From Daejeonella sp. JGW-45 (lineage in GTDB: Bacteria; Bacteroidota; Bacteroidia; Sphingobacteriales; Sphingobacteriaceae), in the NCBI RefSeq assembly GCF_029360805.1, contig NZ_JARKNC010000003.1, positions 310,001 to 374,000 of the forward strand: a DNA stretch of 64,000 nucleotides, in the 5' to 3' direction. The notes under the pieces were generated by a model. That model did no database searches and had not been told where the DNA came from. It saw nothing but the letters and a program-made list of their open reading frames with translations. The translations under genes were made by a program, and so were the position numbers. Each line of letters starts with the position of its first letter. Position 1 is the first letter of the stretch. This document shows, piece by piece, positions 52,339-59,432 of this stretch.

Positions 52339-53081
52339 AATGCCGGCATATTGCTATTTAATATCTCTGCAATGTGAATTATCTTGACATTGCTCTTATT
52401 TCGCTGAAGTATTCCTTCCATATGCATCAGGCATGAAAGGTCTGGTGAGGTAATATATTCTGCACCATTCTTGGTGTGGTCTGTGATCCGGTCCTTGCCC
52501 ATCTTTACTGAAACTGACTCTTCCGCGATACAAAACAAGCCCCCGAAACCGCAGCACTCGTCCTTCCGGTCAAGAGAGATCATTTCGATTCCCTGCACCA
52601 TATTCAGCAGATGCTGTGGTTTAGAGAAATCAGGAGCCACCAGTTCGCTCATCTGCGCCAGGTGCAAGCCCCTAAGTCCGTGGCAGCTCTGATGTATCCC
52701 GACCTTATGCGGGAAATAAGCGTCCAGGCTTTCGATCTTAAGCACGTCCGTAAGGAATTCGACCAGTTCATAGATCCTGCCCCTGATGGCTGTTGCCGCA
52801 GCTTCATCAGCATGTGAATGCAGATGATCCTTGATATGAAGTACGCAACTGGCGGACGGGGCGACGATATAGTCGAAGCCTGAGAAATTCTCAATAAAAA
52901 GATTGTTACATGACTGGGTCATGTGCTCAAATCCTGAATTGGCCATTGGCTGTCCGCAGCAAGTCTGCTTTGCAGGGTAAGTTACCTCAACTGCAAGTTT
53001 CTGCAGGAGCTCCAATGTAGCAATAGCAGCAGCAGGGTAAAGCTGGTTAATGTAACAGGGAATAAAAAGGGCAACTTTCAT
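52335..53081 (-). CDS. lutA: lactate utilisation protein A, CCG-domain (Fe-S) protein
   Basis: Protein of 248 residues with two cysteine-rich CCG domains: TCCGQPMANSGF (about 40-52) and ECCGFGGLFCIAEES (about 178-192), with SASCVLHIKDHL and HQSCHGLRGLHL between. This is the LutA/YkgE subunit of lactate oxidation, related to GlcF of glycolate oxidase. First gene of the lut operon; the divergent esterase gene begins 153 bp away. No GntR-type regulator gene (lutR/lldR) is adjacent. Confidence 0.96.
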   Translation of the reverse strand: MKVALFIPCYINQLYPAAAIATLELLQKLAVEVTYPAKQTCCGQPMANSGFEHMTQSCNNLFIENFSGFDYIVAPSASCVLHIKDHLHSHADEAAATAIRGRIYELVEFLTDVLKIESLDAYFPHKVGIHQSCHGLRGLHLAQMSELVAPDFSKPQHLLNMVQGIEMISLDRKDECCGFGGLFCIAEESVSVKMGKDRITDHTKNGAEYITSPDLSCLMHMEGILQRNKSNVKIIHIAEILNSNMPAL

Positions 53082-53137
53082 AAAACTAGTCTATAAAACC
53101 CGCACAAAGGAGCAGGTAAACTTTCAACAAATTAGTT

Positions 53138-53145
53138 TATTTTTG
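53138..53145 (+). promoter_or_regulatory. TAnnTTTG -7-like word upstream of the esterase gene
   Basis: TATTTTTG matches the Bacteroidota -7 consensus and would give a leader of about 85 nt before ATG 53235. No -33 TTTG is evident at the usual distance. Confidence 0.35.
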
Positions 53146-53234
53146 ATAAAGAAAAAATAATTAATTGTACTCCTGCTATGCCCGGCAATGATGTCCCGGC
53201 CCACGCAGACACTACCTGGTAATTTAGCCCTTAT

Positions 53235-54158
53235 ATGCTTAGAAACTTCTCCCTTTTAGTCCTGTGTGTAATAAGTATTACGCAATTGTTATTTGCCCAG
53301 AATTTAAAAACGCCGGGAATCCACACGGAAACTGTCAAGTTCGGCGGGCTCGACCGTAAATACATGTATTATATTCCGCAAGGGTACAATGAAAAAGCAA
53401 AGCTGCCCGTTGTTTTCTTCCTGCATGGCATGGGTGCCAGCGCCCAGATCGGCGTTAACGTGCTGGGTCCCCAGTTCCATGCACGCGCAGAGCGCGATAA
53501 GGCCATCGTGGTATATCCAGAGGCCACTTCAAAGCACTGGAACGATAAGCTTGGTGGGAGTTATCCCTTAACAGACAGCGTAAATGATGTGGGATACATC
53601 AGTTCGCTGATAGACCTTTTTATCAAAGAGTTTAAAGGCGATCCCTCACGCATATATGTATCGGGAAGTTCAAACGGCGGCATGATGACCTACCGCTTAA
53701 GTGTAGATATCCCCGGGAAGATCGCGGCTGCAGCACCCTTTATTTCGTCGATAAGCGACGAGGTTGCGGCGCAGTTTCCCAGTGCCGAACCTATCCCGAT
53801 CATCATCACCAGCGGCACTGCGGACACGGTTATAAAATGGAGCGGCGGACCTATCCGGGTAACGCGCACTGCGAGTATATTATCCGGCGATGCGAATGTG
53901 GCCTATTGGGTTAAGCGTAATGGTGTGAGCGCTAAGCCGAAGATCACCACGCTTCCTGATATTGAGCCGGGCGACAAATCTACCGTGGAGGTTCAGGAAT
54001 ATAAGGGCAAGTACGATGTGGTCTTGTATAAGATCGTAAATGGCCACCATCAGCACCCTACATTAAGAGAGGCCGGCAAGCCTTTGGTACCGGGAAAGAA
54101 TATGGATTATAATTCTTTTGAACGGGTGTGGGATTTTATGCTCAGCTATAAGAAGTAA
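53235..54158 (+). CDS. exported PHB-depolymerase-like esterase (LpqC family)
   Basis: Protein of 307 residues; signal peptide ends LFAQ (about 21). Alpha/beta-hydrolase features: VVFFLHGMGASAQIG (oxyanion region, about 59-73), GSSNG with nucleophile Ser146, TSGTADTVIKWSGG (acid region, about 196-209), and NGHHQHPT (catalytic His, about 274-281). Members hydrolyse polyhydroxybutyrate oligomers, feruloyl or acetyl esters. Release of hydroxybutyrate or another hydroxy acid would feed the divergent lut operon, but this is only a guess from position. The next 179 bp (54159-54337) hold nothing that I recognise. Confidence 0.88.
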   Translation: MLRNFSLLVLCVISITQLLFAQNLKTPGIHTETVKFGGLDRKYMYYIPQGYNEKAKLPVVFFLHGMGASAQIGVNVLGPQFHARAERDKAIVVYPEATSKHWNDKLGGSYPLTDSVNDVGYISSLIDLFIKEFKGDPSRIYVSGSSNGGMMTYRLSVDIPGKIAAAAPFISSISDEVAAQFPSAEPIPIIITSGTADTVIKWSGGPIRVTRTASILSGDANVAYWVKRNGVSAKPKITTLPDIEPGDKSTVEVQEYKGKYDVVLYKIVNGHHQHPTLREAGKPLVPGKNMDYNSFERVWDFMLSYKK

Positions 54159-54337
54159 CAGCAGAACTACGGAGCGGCTGGTGATTTATGGACAATGACA
54201 TCAATGCATGGAACATTTGCCCCAGCTACGCAGTGAAGTTGAACAGTTATTAGGTGAATAGCCACTATCAATGTCTGTCCTGACGTTATTTTAATTAGTC
54301 ATTCGTAACTTGCCGTTCTTAATTCGGACCCAAGCAC

Positions 54338-55288
54338 ATGCGCGATATCACCAGCAAACAAGTAACCCTTCGTACGGCCCGGGCCGTTGGCATTATATTT
54401 TGTTCAGCGAACTCTATAGGACTGATCAATTCGGGCTCCCTGCCTAAAGGTAATTTGTTTGATGTGGCTCGCGCTGCCGGTTTTCTCGGTGCGAAGCTGA
54501 CACCGCAGCTCCTGCCCCATTGCCACCCGGTAACTATCGATGGGATGGATTTCACTTTCGAATTCCTGAGCCGGGAGCTTCATGCGGAGCTGTTTGGCGA
54601 TGCGATTGCCGCACGTACCGGTATCGTTATTTCCGGAGAAGCTAAGTCCATTGGCCGGACGGGTATTGAGATGGAGACGCTTACGGCTGTATCCGTCGCA
54701 GCGCTGGAGATCTACGATATGTTAAAACCAGTGGATACCGGCCTTGAGATCGGCCATATTAAACTGCTGGAAAAGAAAGGCGGCAAGAGCGACCGGAGCC
54801 GGTTTACTGAAACAACTCCGACCTGCGCTGTACTTGTCTGTTCAGATTCCACAGCAGCAGGTACTCGTGAAGATAAGAGCGGCAGGCTGGTATCTGCCAT
54901 GCTTGAGAACGTTAAGGCCAGTGTATTACATTACAAAGTGCTCCCTGACGACAAGGAAGCCATTCAAGCCCAGATCAAAGCCTGGGTAGCTGATGATGTC
55001 CAGTTCATTTTTACCACCGGGGGTACAGGACTCGGGCCGCGGGACAATACCACGGAGGCTGTATGTGAGATCCTCGAACGCAATGCAGATGGCATATCGG
55101 AGGCTATGCGCAGCTTCGGCCAGGCGCGTACTCCACTGGCAATGATGAGCCGCTCTATTGCAGGCACTATCGCAAGCACCCTGATCGTTACCCTGCCGGG
55201 AAGCACCAACGGCGCCCGCGAATCGCTCGAGGCCATTTTGCCCGGGGTGTTTCATGCAAGAAAGATGATGGAGGGAGGCTCTCACTGA
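54338..55288 (+). CDS. moaCB: bifunctional molybdenum cofactor biosynthesis protein MoaC-MoaB
   Basis: Protein of 316 residues. Residues 1-155 are MoaC: MRDITSKQVTLRTARAVG, PKGNLFDVARAAGFLGAK, LLPHCHPVTIDGMD (His61-Cys62-His63) and GIEMETLTAVSVAALEIYDM. Residues 165-316 are MoaB/MogA-like: ALVCSDSTAAGTREDKSG-type start, FTTGGTGLGPRDNTTEAV and the final TLPGSTNGARESLEAILPG. MoaC forms cyclic pyranopterin monophosphate with MoaA; MoaB-type domains adenylylate molybdopterin or are inert. No moaA, moaD, moaE or moeA is adjacent. The molybdenum hydroxylase at 59433-62032 is a likely client. An 11-bp repeat array begins 5 bp after its stop codon. Confidence 0.95.
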   Translation: MRDITSKQVTLRTARAVGIIFCSANSIGLINSGSLPKGNLFDVARAAGFLGAKLTPQLLPHCHPVTIDGMDFTFEFLSRELHAELFGDAIAARTGIVISGEAKSIGRTGIEMETLTAVSVAALEIYDMLKPVDTGLEIGHIKLLEKKGGKSDRSRFTETTPTCAVLVCSDSTAAGTREDKSGRLVSAMLENVKASVLHYKVLPDDKEAIQAQIKAWVADDVQFIFTTGGTGLGPRDNTTEAVCEILERNADGISEAMRSFGQARTPLAMMSRSIAGTIASTLIVTLPGSTNGARESLEAILPGVFHARKMMEGGSH

Positions 55289-55293
55289 CCGCT

Positions 55294-55391
55294 ATCTAAG
55301 TACCATCCTACGCTGATCCTACGCATAAAGTATCACTATCCCTGTGTGATCCTATAGCTGTCCTGGCTCTCAGCGTTCTCATCCTATAAGC
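55294..55391. repeat. 11-bp-period array (ATCCTAnnnnn words) after moaCB
   Basis: Successive 11-bp slots read ATCTAAGTACC (55294), ATCCTACGCTG (55305), ATCCTACGCAT (55316), AAAGTATCACT (55327), ATCCCTGTGTG (55338), ATCCTATAGCT (55349), GTCCTGGCTCT (55360), then a 10-nt slot, and ATCCTATAAGC (55381). It starts 5 bp after the moaCB stop codon. The rest of the gap to 55580 has an inverted repeat GGTGAAAA/TTTTCACC (about 55413-55440) and a direct TTCCGCC repeat (55446, 55467). Confidence 0.65.
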
Positions 55392-55512
55392 GAAAATCAC
55401 TTATTGAACCGGTGAAAAAACCGCGTTCTATTTTCACCTAGAAATTTCCGCCGTTTACCGAAAAAGTTCCGCCCTCCGCCTAATAGCTGTATGCCAGCGT
55501 CGATCTGCGCTA

Positions 55513-55520
55513 TACTTTTG
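55513..55520 (+). promoter_or_regulatory. TAnnTTTG -7-like word upstream of the NTF2-like gene
   Basis: TACTTTTG fits the Bacteroidota -7 consensus and would start transcription about 55 nt before ATG 55581. No clear -33 TTTG is seen. Confidence 0.4.
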
Positions 55521-55580
55521 ATCAACGAAACAAACCAGATAAAATATAAACACAAAACTTAAACTTAAAAAACAAGCGTT

Positions 55581-56006
55581 ATGAAAACTCTAAAAAGCAT
55601 CGCAGCAGCATTATTAATCGCATTCTCATTATCATCATTTGCAGCAGACGGAACTGCTAAGGAGAAGCTGGAAATGAATTATGCATTGAAAACCTACATT
55701 GAGGCAGTAACCGTTGGTAAGATTACCGCGCTTCCGGAAGTACTTGACAAAAACGTAAAATTCACTTCAACAAGAGGCGAAAACATCATCAGCCACAACC
55801 GCTCAGAGATGTTAAATGTTTTGAAAACCACTGAAAACGTAAAGCAAAACTGTGTTACTGAATTCAGCGTGATTGAATCTACTCCATCTGCAAGCGTCGT
55901 AAAGGTTACCATGAAATATGACAACTTTTCAAAAGTGAGCTACCTTAACCTTGCAAACACCACCAAAGGCTGGAAAATTACAAGTGTTAGCACTTCCTTT
56001 ATATAA
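55581..56006 (+). CDS. exported NTF2/SnoaL-like protein
   Basis: Protein of 141 residues with signal peptide (MKTLKSIAAALLIAFSLSSFA). The body (about 30-141) resembles an NTF2-like cone fold: NYALKTYIEAVTVGKITALPEVLDKNVKF, SRSEML-type helix, SVIESTPSASVVKVTMKY and TTKGWKITSVSTSFI. Bacteroidota have many such exported small proteins of unknown function. It is a single gene with its own -7-like promoter word and a terminator (56028-56059). Confidence 0.8.
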   Translation: MKTLKSIAAALLIAFSLSSFAADGTAKEKLEMNYALKTYIEAVTVGKITALPEVLDKNVKFTSTRGENIISHNRSEMLNVLKTTENVKQNCVTEFSVIESTPSASVVKVTMKYDNFSKVSYLNLANTTKGWKITSVSTSFI

Positions 56007-56027
56007 ATTCAGACCTTATCTTTGATG

Positions 56028-56059
56028 AAGCCAGTCTCTTAAATGGGGCTGGCTTTTTT
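56028..56059 (+). terminator. intrinsic terminator after the NTF2-like gene
   Basis: AAGCCAG (56028-56034) pairs with CTGGCTT (56049-56055), followed by a T run through 56059. It lies 22 bp after the stop codon. Confidence 0.8.
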
Positions 56060-56134
56060 GTAAAGGATCGGTGCCCTCTAACTATAATATCTCTATAAAC
56101 ATTTGAAACACCCGCGCTACTGGATCCGGCTGAT

Positions 56135-56623
56135 TCAATTATTAATCATCGGCTTCAGCCTTTCATCTTTATTTCTCAGATCTATTCCCCCTTCATATAC
56201 AGATTTAAGGTTGACCAGGTAAAACGCCCAACCATGGGAACAGCCCAGGCGGACAAACTTCTTAGACTTATCATCTGTGGGGATATTATGCTGTTTCAAC
56301 TCAACTATAGTGTATCCTTTGTCTTCGCTAAGCCGCACATCTACCAGGCATTCTCCTTCGAAAGTAAACTGCAGGAAATCCTTCCCGTTTGCCTGTATGA
56401 TCCTTCCTTTCATTGGATCCTTATATAAATACCACAGCCATTCATAGTTCGATCCCGCAGAAGCACTTTCAACCGGGTTCGGCCCATCGGTTCCCACGAA
56501 AGTCACCTTTTCAAGGAACCATTTTTCAAGCTCAGCTGCATTGGTCCAGGCTTTATATACATCAGCAATATTCGCTTTTACAGCAATCGTTTTGGTGAAG
56601 GATGTCCAATCAAAATCTTCCAT
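56135..56623 (-). CDS. SRPBCC/AHSA1-like domain protein
   Basis: Protein of 162 residues with no signal. The START-like ligand-binding fold is indicated by FTKTIAVKANIADVYKAWTNAAELEKWF (about residues 8-36), YEWLWYLYKDPMKGRIIQANGKDFLQFTFEGE, and the C-terminal helix GCSHGWAFYLVNLKSVYEGG. Function unknown; possible stress or ligand-binding role. Monocistronic by appearance. Confidence 0.87.
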   Translation of the reverse strand: MEDFDWTSFTKTIAVKANIADVYKAWTNAAELEKWFLEKVTFVGTDGPNPVESASAGSNYEWLWYLYKDPMKGRIIQANGKDFLQFTFEGECLVDVRLSEDKGYTIVELKQHNIPTDDKSKKFVRLGCSHGWAFYLVNLKSVYEGGIDLRNKDERLKPMINN

Positions 56624-56789
56624 TTGGGTTTAGATCTATGTGATCGCCTAAATTACAAGTTTTGGTATTATTTCCGCAGTGATGGTTCTGTCTCCACGAT
56701 ATTCAGAAGTAAAAAGTCATCGAGGTTTCCGCCTGCGCGGGATGCGATGGCTATCGGATGATATCGCTGTGGGGGAGGGAGCATGCGGT

Positions 56790-57239
56790 TTATACCGCGG
56801 CAGCCAGCCTGCTTGTACTTCTGTAAACGAAGTTATTATAGATGTGGCGCCTTGCAAAGCGACCTGGCGAGTCGGCATTGATCAGCTTGATATACACAGC
56901 TCTGGGCACATCGAAATATTCATAAACACTGCCGTCTGCAAAACTGACCTTCAGTACCTGGGACTGGTACTCGAAATCAAGCATCATTGAAGTGGTTGTG
57001 GTTAGCGTATATTCGGCGAAAGACTGGTTATGCGTTTCGGGAGCTATGCTCACCAGGAAATGATAGGCTTCAATAATAGTCTTGCTTTTCTCTTCAGCTT
57101 CGACCCTGGCCTCAGGCGAATCGGTGAACTTGTCGGGATGCCATGTTTTCATCATGGTGCGGTATACCGTCTTCAGGGCCTGAAGGTCTGCATTCTTATC
57201 AACTTCTAGAAGTTTCCGGTAATCAATTATTTTCTTCAT
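56790..57239 (-). CDS. J-domain protein with C-terminal KTSC domain
   Basis: Protein of 149 residues from ATG 57239 (an upstream start at 57266 adds 9 residues). The N-terminal J domain (1-60) starts DYRKLLEVDKNADLQALKTVYRTMMKTW and has the HPD tripeptide at 34-36, needed to stimulate Hsp70 ATPase. The C-terminal KTSC domain (about 88-145) has FEYQSQVLKVSFADGSVYEYFDVP and FARRHIYNNFVY. KTSC domains are linked to nucleic-acid or RNA-polymerase-associated proteins. This fusion is short and has no G/F or zinc region. The role is unknown; DnaK partner expected. Confidence 0.9.
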   Translation of the reverse strand: MKKIIDYRKLLEVDKNADLQALKTVYRTMMKTWHPDKFTDSPEARVEAEEKSKTIIEAYHFLVSIAPETHNQSFAEYTLTTTTSMMLDFEYQSQVLKVSFADGSVYEYFDVPRAVYIKLINADSPGRFARRHIYNNFVYRSTSRLAAAV

Positions 57240-57307
57240 GCTGTGCTTATCATCGTATGAAAGCATGGAACACCTTCAATAGAATTCTGCGAAGGTAGAA
57301 AAAAATA

Positions 57308-58039
57308 CTATACCGGTATCAGGTCTGTATACCAGAACCCGCTCAGTTTGCCGGCAGATGCAGCTGGCGTGGTGCAGCTATCGTCAGCGTCCATTGGCTG
57401 CTTGTATTCTTTGAAGACTTTCTCGCCGTCTCTAAAACGGACAGGTTCCCTGAAGATAGGTCCGTCGAATGCGAAGGTGTGGAATTCTCCGTTCTCGCCG
57501 CAGATGTCGATATCTTCCGGGAAAGCGAGCAGCAATTCCTTTGTAAGTTCCCTGCCAGCCAGCCGCTCGAGCTGATGCTGTGTACAAACTATTGTGGTGC
57601 GAAAGCCAAGATCCAGAAACTCGTGGATAAGCTCGGTGGTATCGCGCTTCCATAAGGGAAACATAGCCTGCAAGCCTGCCTCAGCGAGACGGTCTTCCCG
57701 GTATTTCCTCAGATCTTCCAGGAAGATATCCCCGAAGATGGAGTGGGTGATCCCTTCTGCCTTAAATTTTTCGAGGTGCGTCCTCATGGTATCATCGTAC
57801 TCTTTCATTCCCGGCATTTCAGGAAGCCTGATCTGGTGAAGAGGAATTCCGATAGACCGGGCCTGTCTGATCAGCAGCTCTTCCCTGACGCCATGCATCG
57901 ACACCCTGTTCACGCTGTCGTTAACCGAGGTGACGAGATACCTGACATCCAGCCGTGGGTCCTGCAGGCAATGATAAAGTGCAAGCGCGCTGTCTTTGCC
58001 CCCGCTCCAGTTGAAAATACAGGAAATCTTAGGCTCCAT
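57308..58039 (-). CDS. Dph6-related ATP pyrophosphatase (adenine nucleotide alpha hydrolase-like)
   Basis: Protein of 243 residues from ATG 58039. The PP-loop SGGKDSALALYHCLQ lies near residues 11-25. The family motif EGITHSIFGDIFLEDLRKYRE (about 100-120), ELIHEFLDLGFRTTIVCTQHQLE and CGENGEFHTFAFDGPIF (about 190-206) match the diphthine-ammonia-ligase-like group. In bacteria, where diphthamide is absent, the substrate is unknown. Its start overlaps the end of the MmcQ/YjbR gene by 11 bp, indicating coupled translation. Confidence 0.9.
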   Translation of the reverse strand: MEPKISCIFNWSGGKDSALALYHCLQDPRLDVRYLVTSVNDSVNRVSMHGVREELLIRQARSIGIPLHQIRLPEMPGMKEYDDTMRTHLEKFKAEGITHSIFGDIFLEDLRKYREDRLAEAGLQAMFPLWKRDTTELIHEFLDLGFRTTIVCTQHQLERLAGRELTKELLLAFPEDIDICGENGEFHTFAFDGPIFREPVRFRDGEKVFKEYKQPMDADDSCTTPAASAGKLSGFWYTDLIPV

Positions 58040-58382
58040 CCACGCTCCCCCTGATCTGTGCGGCAAGTCGCGACGGCGCAACTTCGCAATAGGCCGTGCT
58101 TAAGATGTCAAGAAGCATATCTTCCCGTACAGCTCCGAGATCCACCAGCGTCCAGCCCTGTTTACCCCATTTGTTTGGAACCGGATAGATAATATTCTTG
58201 TCGAACGCCGAAAATACATCCTGGTCTATATCAGACAGCTTAGCGCATACACGGTTCTCCTTCAGGTTCATGGTAGCAAATATCTTCTTACCAATTCTGA
58301 AGGAAGGCTTTTCAAAATGAGGCTCTTCATGCGATTCAGGGAATGAAAGCGCCAATTCACGGCAGGTTTGTTCTGTGACCAT
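58029..58382 (-). CDS. MmcQ/YjbR-family protein
   Basis: Protein of 117 residues. CRELALSFPESHEEPHFEKPSFRIGKKIFA and the C-terminal WGKQGWTLVDLGAVREDMLLDILSTAYCEVAP are the hallmark of MmcQ/YjbR (CyaY-like, double-winged helix fold). Cytoplasmic, proposed DNA-binding, function unknown. It overlaps the downstream ATP pyrophosphatase gene. Confidence 0.92.
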   Translation of the reverse strand: MVTEQTCRELALSFPESHEEPHFEKPSFRIGKKIFATMNLKENRVCAKLSDIDQDVFSAFDKNIIYPVPNKWGKQGWTLVDLGAVREDMLLDILSTAYCEVAPSRLAAQIRGSVDGA

Positions 58383-58466
58383 TTGAATTTTTTAAGAGCA
58401 TCGCCAAGCTGTGCTTTCACACCTGCTCAGCCATGCCTCAAATGTAATAAAAGGTAATTCAGGAGA

Positions 58467-58733
58467 TTAAAAATCGAATATATCGTCCAGGAATGATTTC
58501 TTCTTTTTATGAGGATTTGCCCTGTAATACTCGCTGTTATGCTTACCGTACTCGTATTTCCTGGAATCAGCCTCGTAGTTTTCGCGATTTGAATAATGTT
58601 CGGCTGATCTTTCAATTATCTTCTCCAATTCTCCCCTGTCGAGCCATATTCCCCGGCAATCAGGGCAATAATCTATTTCTATACCTTTTTTATCTGTTAT
58701 CAATAATGTTGTTTGACAATTTGGACACTTCAT
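58467..58733 (-). CDS. zf-TFIIB zinc-ribbon protein
   Basis: Protein of 88 residues. KCPNCQTTLLITDKKGIEIDYCPDCRGIWLDRGELEKI (residues 2-38) is a classical zf-TFIIB domain with CxxC-CxxC zinc ligands. The C-terminal part is charged and Tyr/Lys-rich (YEYGKHNSEYYRANPHKKKKSFLDDIFDF). Small cytoplasmic protein of unknown function, common in Bacteroidota. Confidence 0.92.
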   Translation of the reverse strand: MKCPNCQTTLLITDKKGIEIDYCPDCRGIWLDRGELEKIIERSAEHYSNRENYEADSRKYEYGKHNSEYYRANPHKKKKSFLDDIFDF

Positions 58734-58760
58734 GTTTATCTATACTTATGTGAATTGGTT

Positions 58761-59258
58761 CTAATTTTTGTTCTTTTCAACTGGTTCTACCGTTCCATAA
58801 AATGAAATAGGCTGGCGATTGACGCTGTTTACCTGCAAGGTTCCATATCCCGAGGGACTGATGGAAAGTGTCAGCGTAGCAGGGTCGCTCGGCTTATTGA
58901 GTTTCACTATCACGGTTTGTCCGCCCCTAGATGACGTTTTGGTTTCGTAACTGAAGTCGGACGAAGTAAACGTGAGCGGGCTATCGGTAGAACCATATTG
59001 CGCCCGGTATGCAGTTCCGAAATACGGAAGAAAGCTGCTTAATGAGTCGTCTAAAAAGCGTACTTCATAATAGGATGAAGTTAACCGGATGTTGCCTCCG
59101 GACATAGGAGTAGCCGATTCTGGCTTGAATATAAACGATCTACTATCCACGAGGCTTTTCATACGGGCATTCTTTTGTGATTTGCTTTGCGCAAGAGATA
59201 CCGTCGAAATACAGACGAGTAAGGCTATGCTGCTTATTATTATCTTGAACGTTTTCAT
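58761..59258 (-). CDS. exported DUF4251 protein
   Basis: Protein of 165 residues with signal peptide ending SLAQ (about 24). RMKSLVDSRSFIFKPESATPMSGG, YYEVRFLDDSLSSFLPYFGTAY and NGTLQV/ISFYGTVEP-type segments match DUF4251. Periplasmic beta-rich protein of unknown function. Flanked by a 173-bp gap (59259-59432) that contains the hairpin at 59395-59432. Confidence 0.87.
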   Translation of the reverse strand: MKTFKIIISSIALLVCISTVSLAQSKSQKNARMKSLVDSRSFIFKPESATPMSGGNIRLTSSYYEVRFLDDSLSSFLPYFGTAYRAQYGSTDSPLTFTSSDFSYETKTSSRGGQTVIVKLNKPSDPATLTLSISPSGYGTLQVNSVNRQPISFYGTVEPVEKNKN

Positions 59259-59394
59259 AACACTAATTTTGAGGTTAAAGGGTCAAAAACCATGCTAATA
59301 TTAAACGTTCAGATCGCGGCTATCGTGTGTTAAAAACACAACCGGTTTGGTCATGCCGGTTATGTTAATTTAATTGTTAAGCTGGTAGTCTTTT

Positions 59395-59432
59395 ACAGGA
59401 GACCAGAGATTAAAGTCCTCTGATTCTCCTGT
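59395..59432 (-). terminator. stem-loop directly 3' of the molybdenum hydroxylase gene
   Basis: ACAGGAGA (59395-59402) pairs with TCTCCTGT (59425-59432), and inside it CAGAG (59404-59408) pairs with CTCTG (59418-59422). The hairpin begins at the base next to the stop codon (59433). There is no T run, so it may stabilise the 3' end or act with Rho. Confidence 0.5.

Noticed and set aside
55413-55440. Terminator for moaCB
   Set aside because: GGTGAAAA/TTTTCACC is a good inverted repeat, but it has no T run after it and lies over 120 bp from the stop codon.
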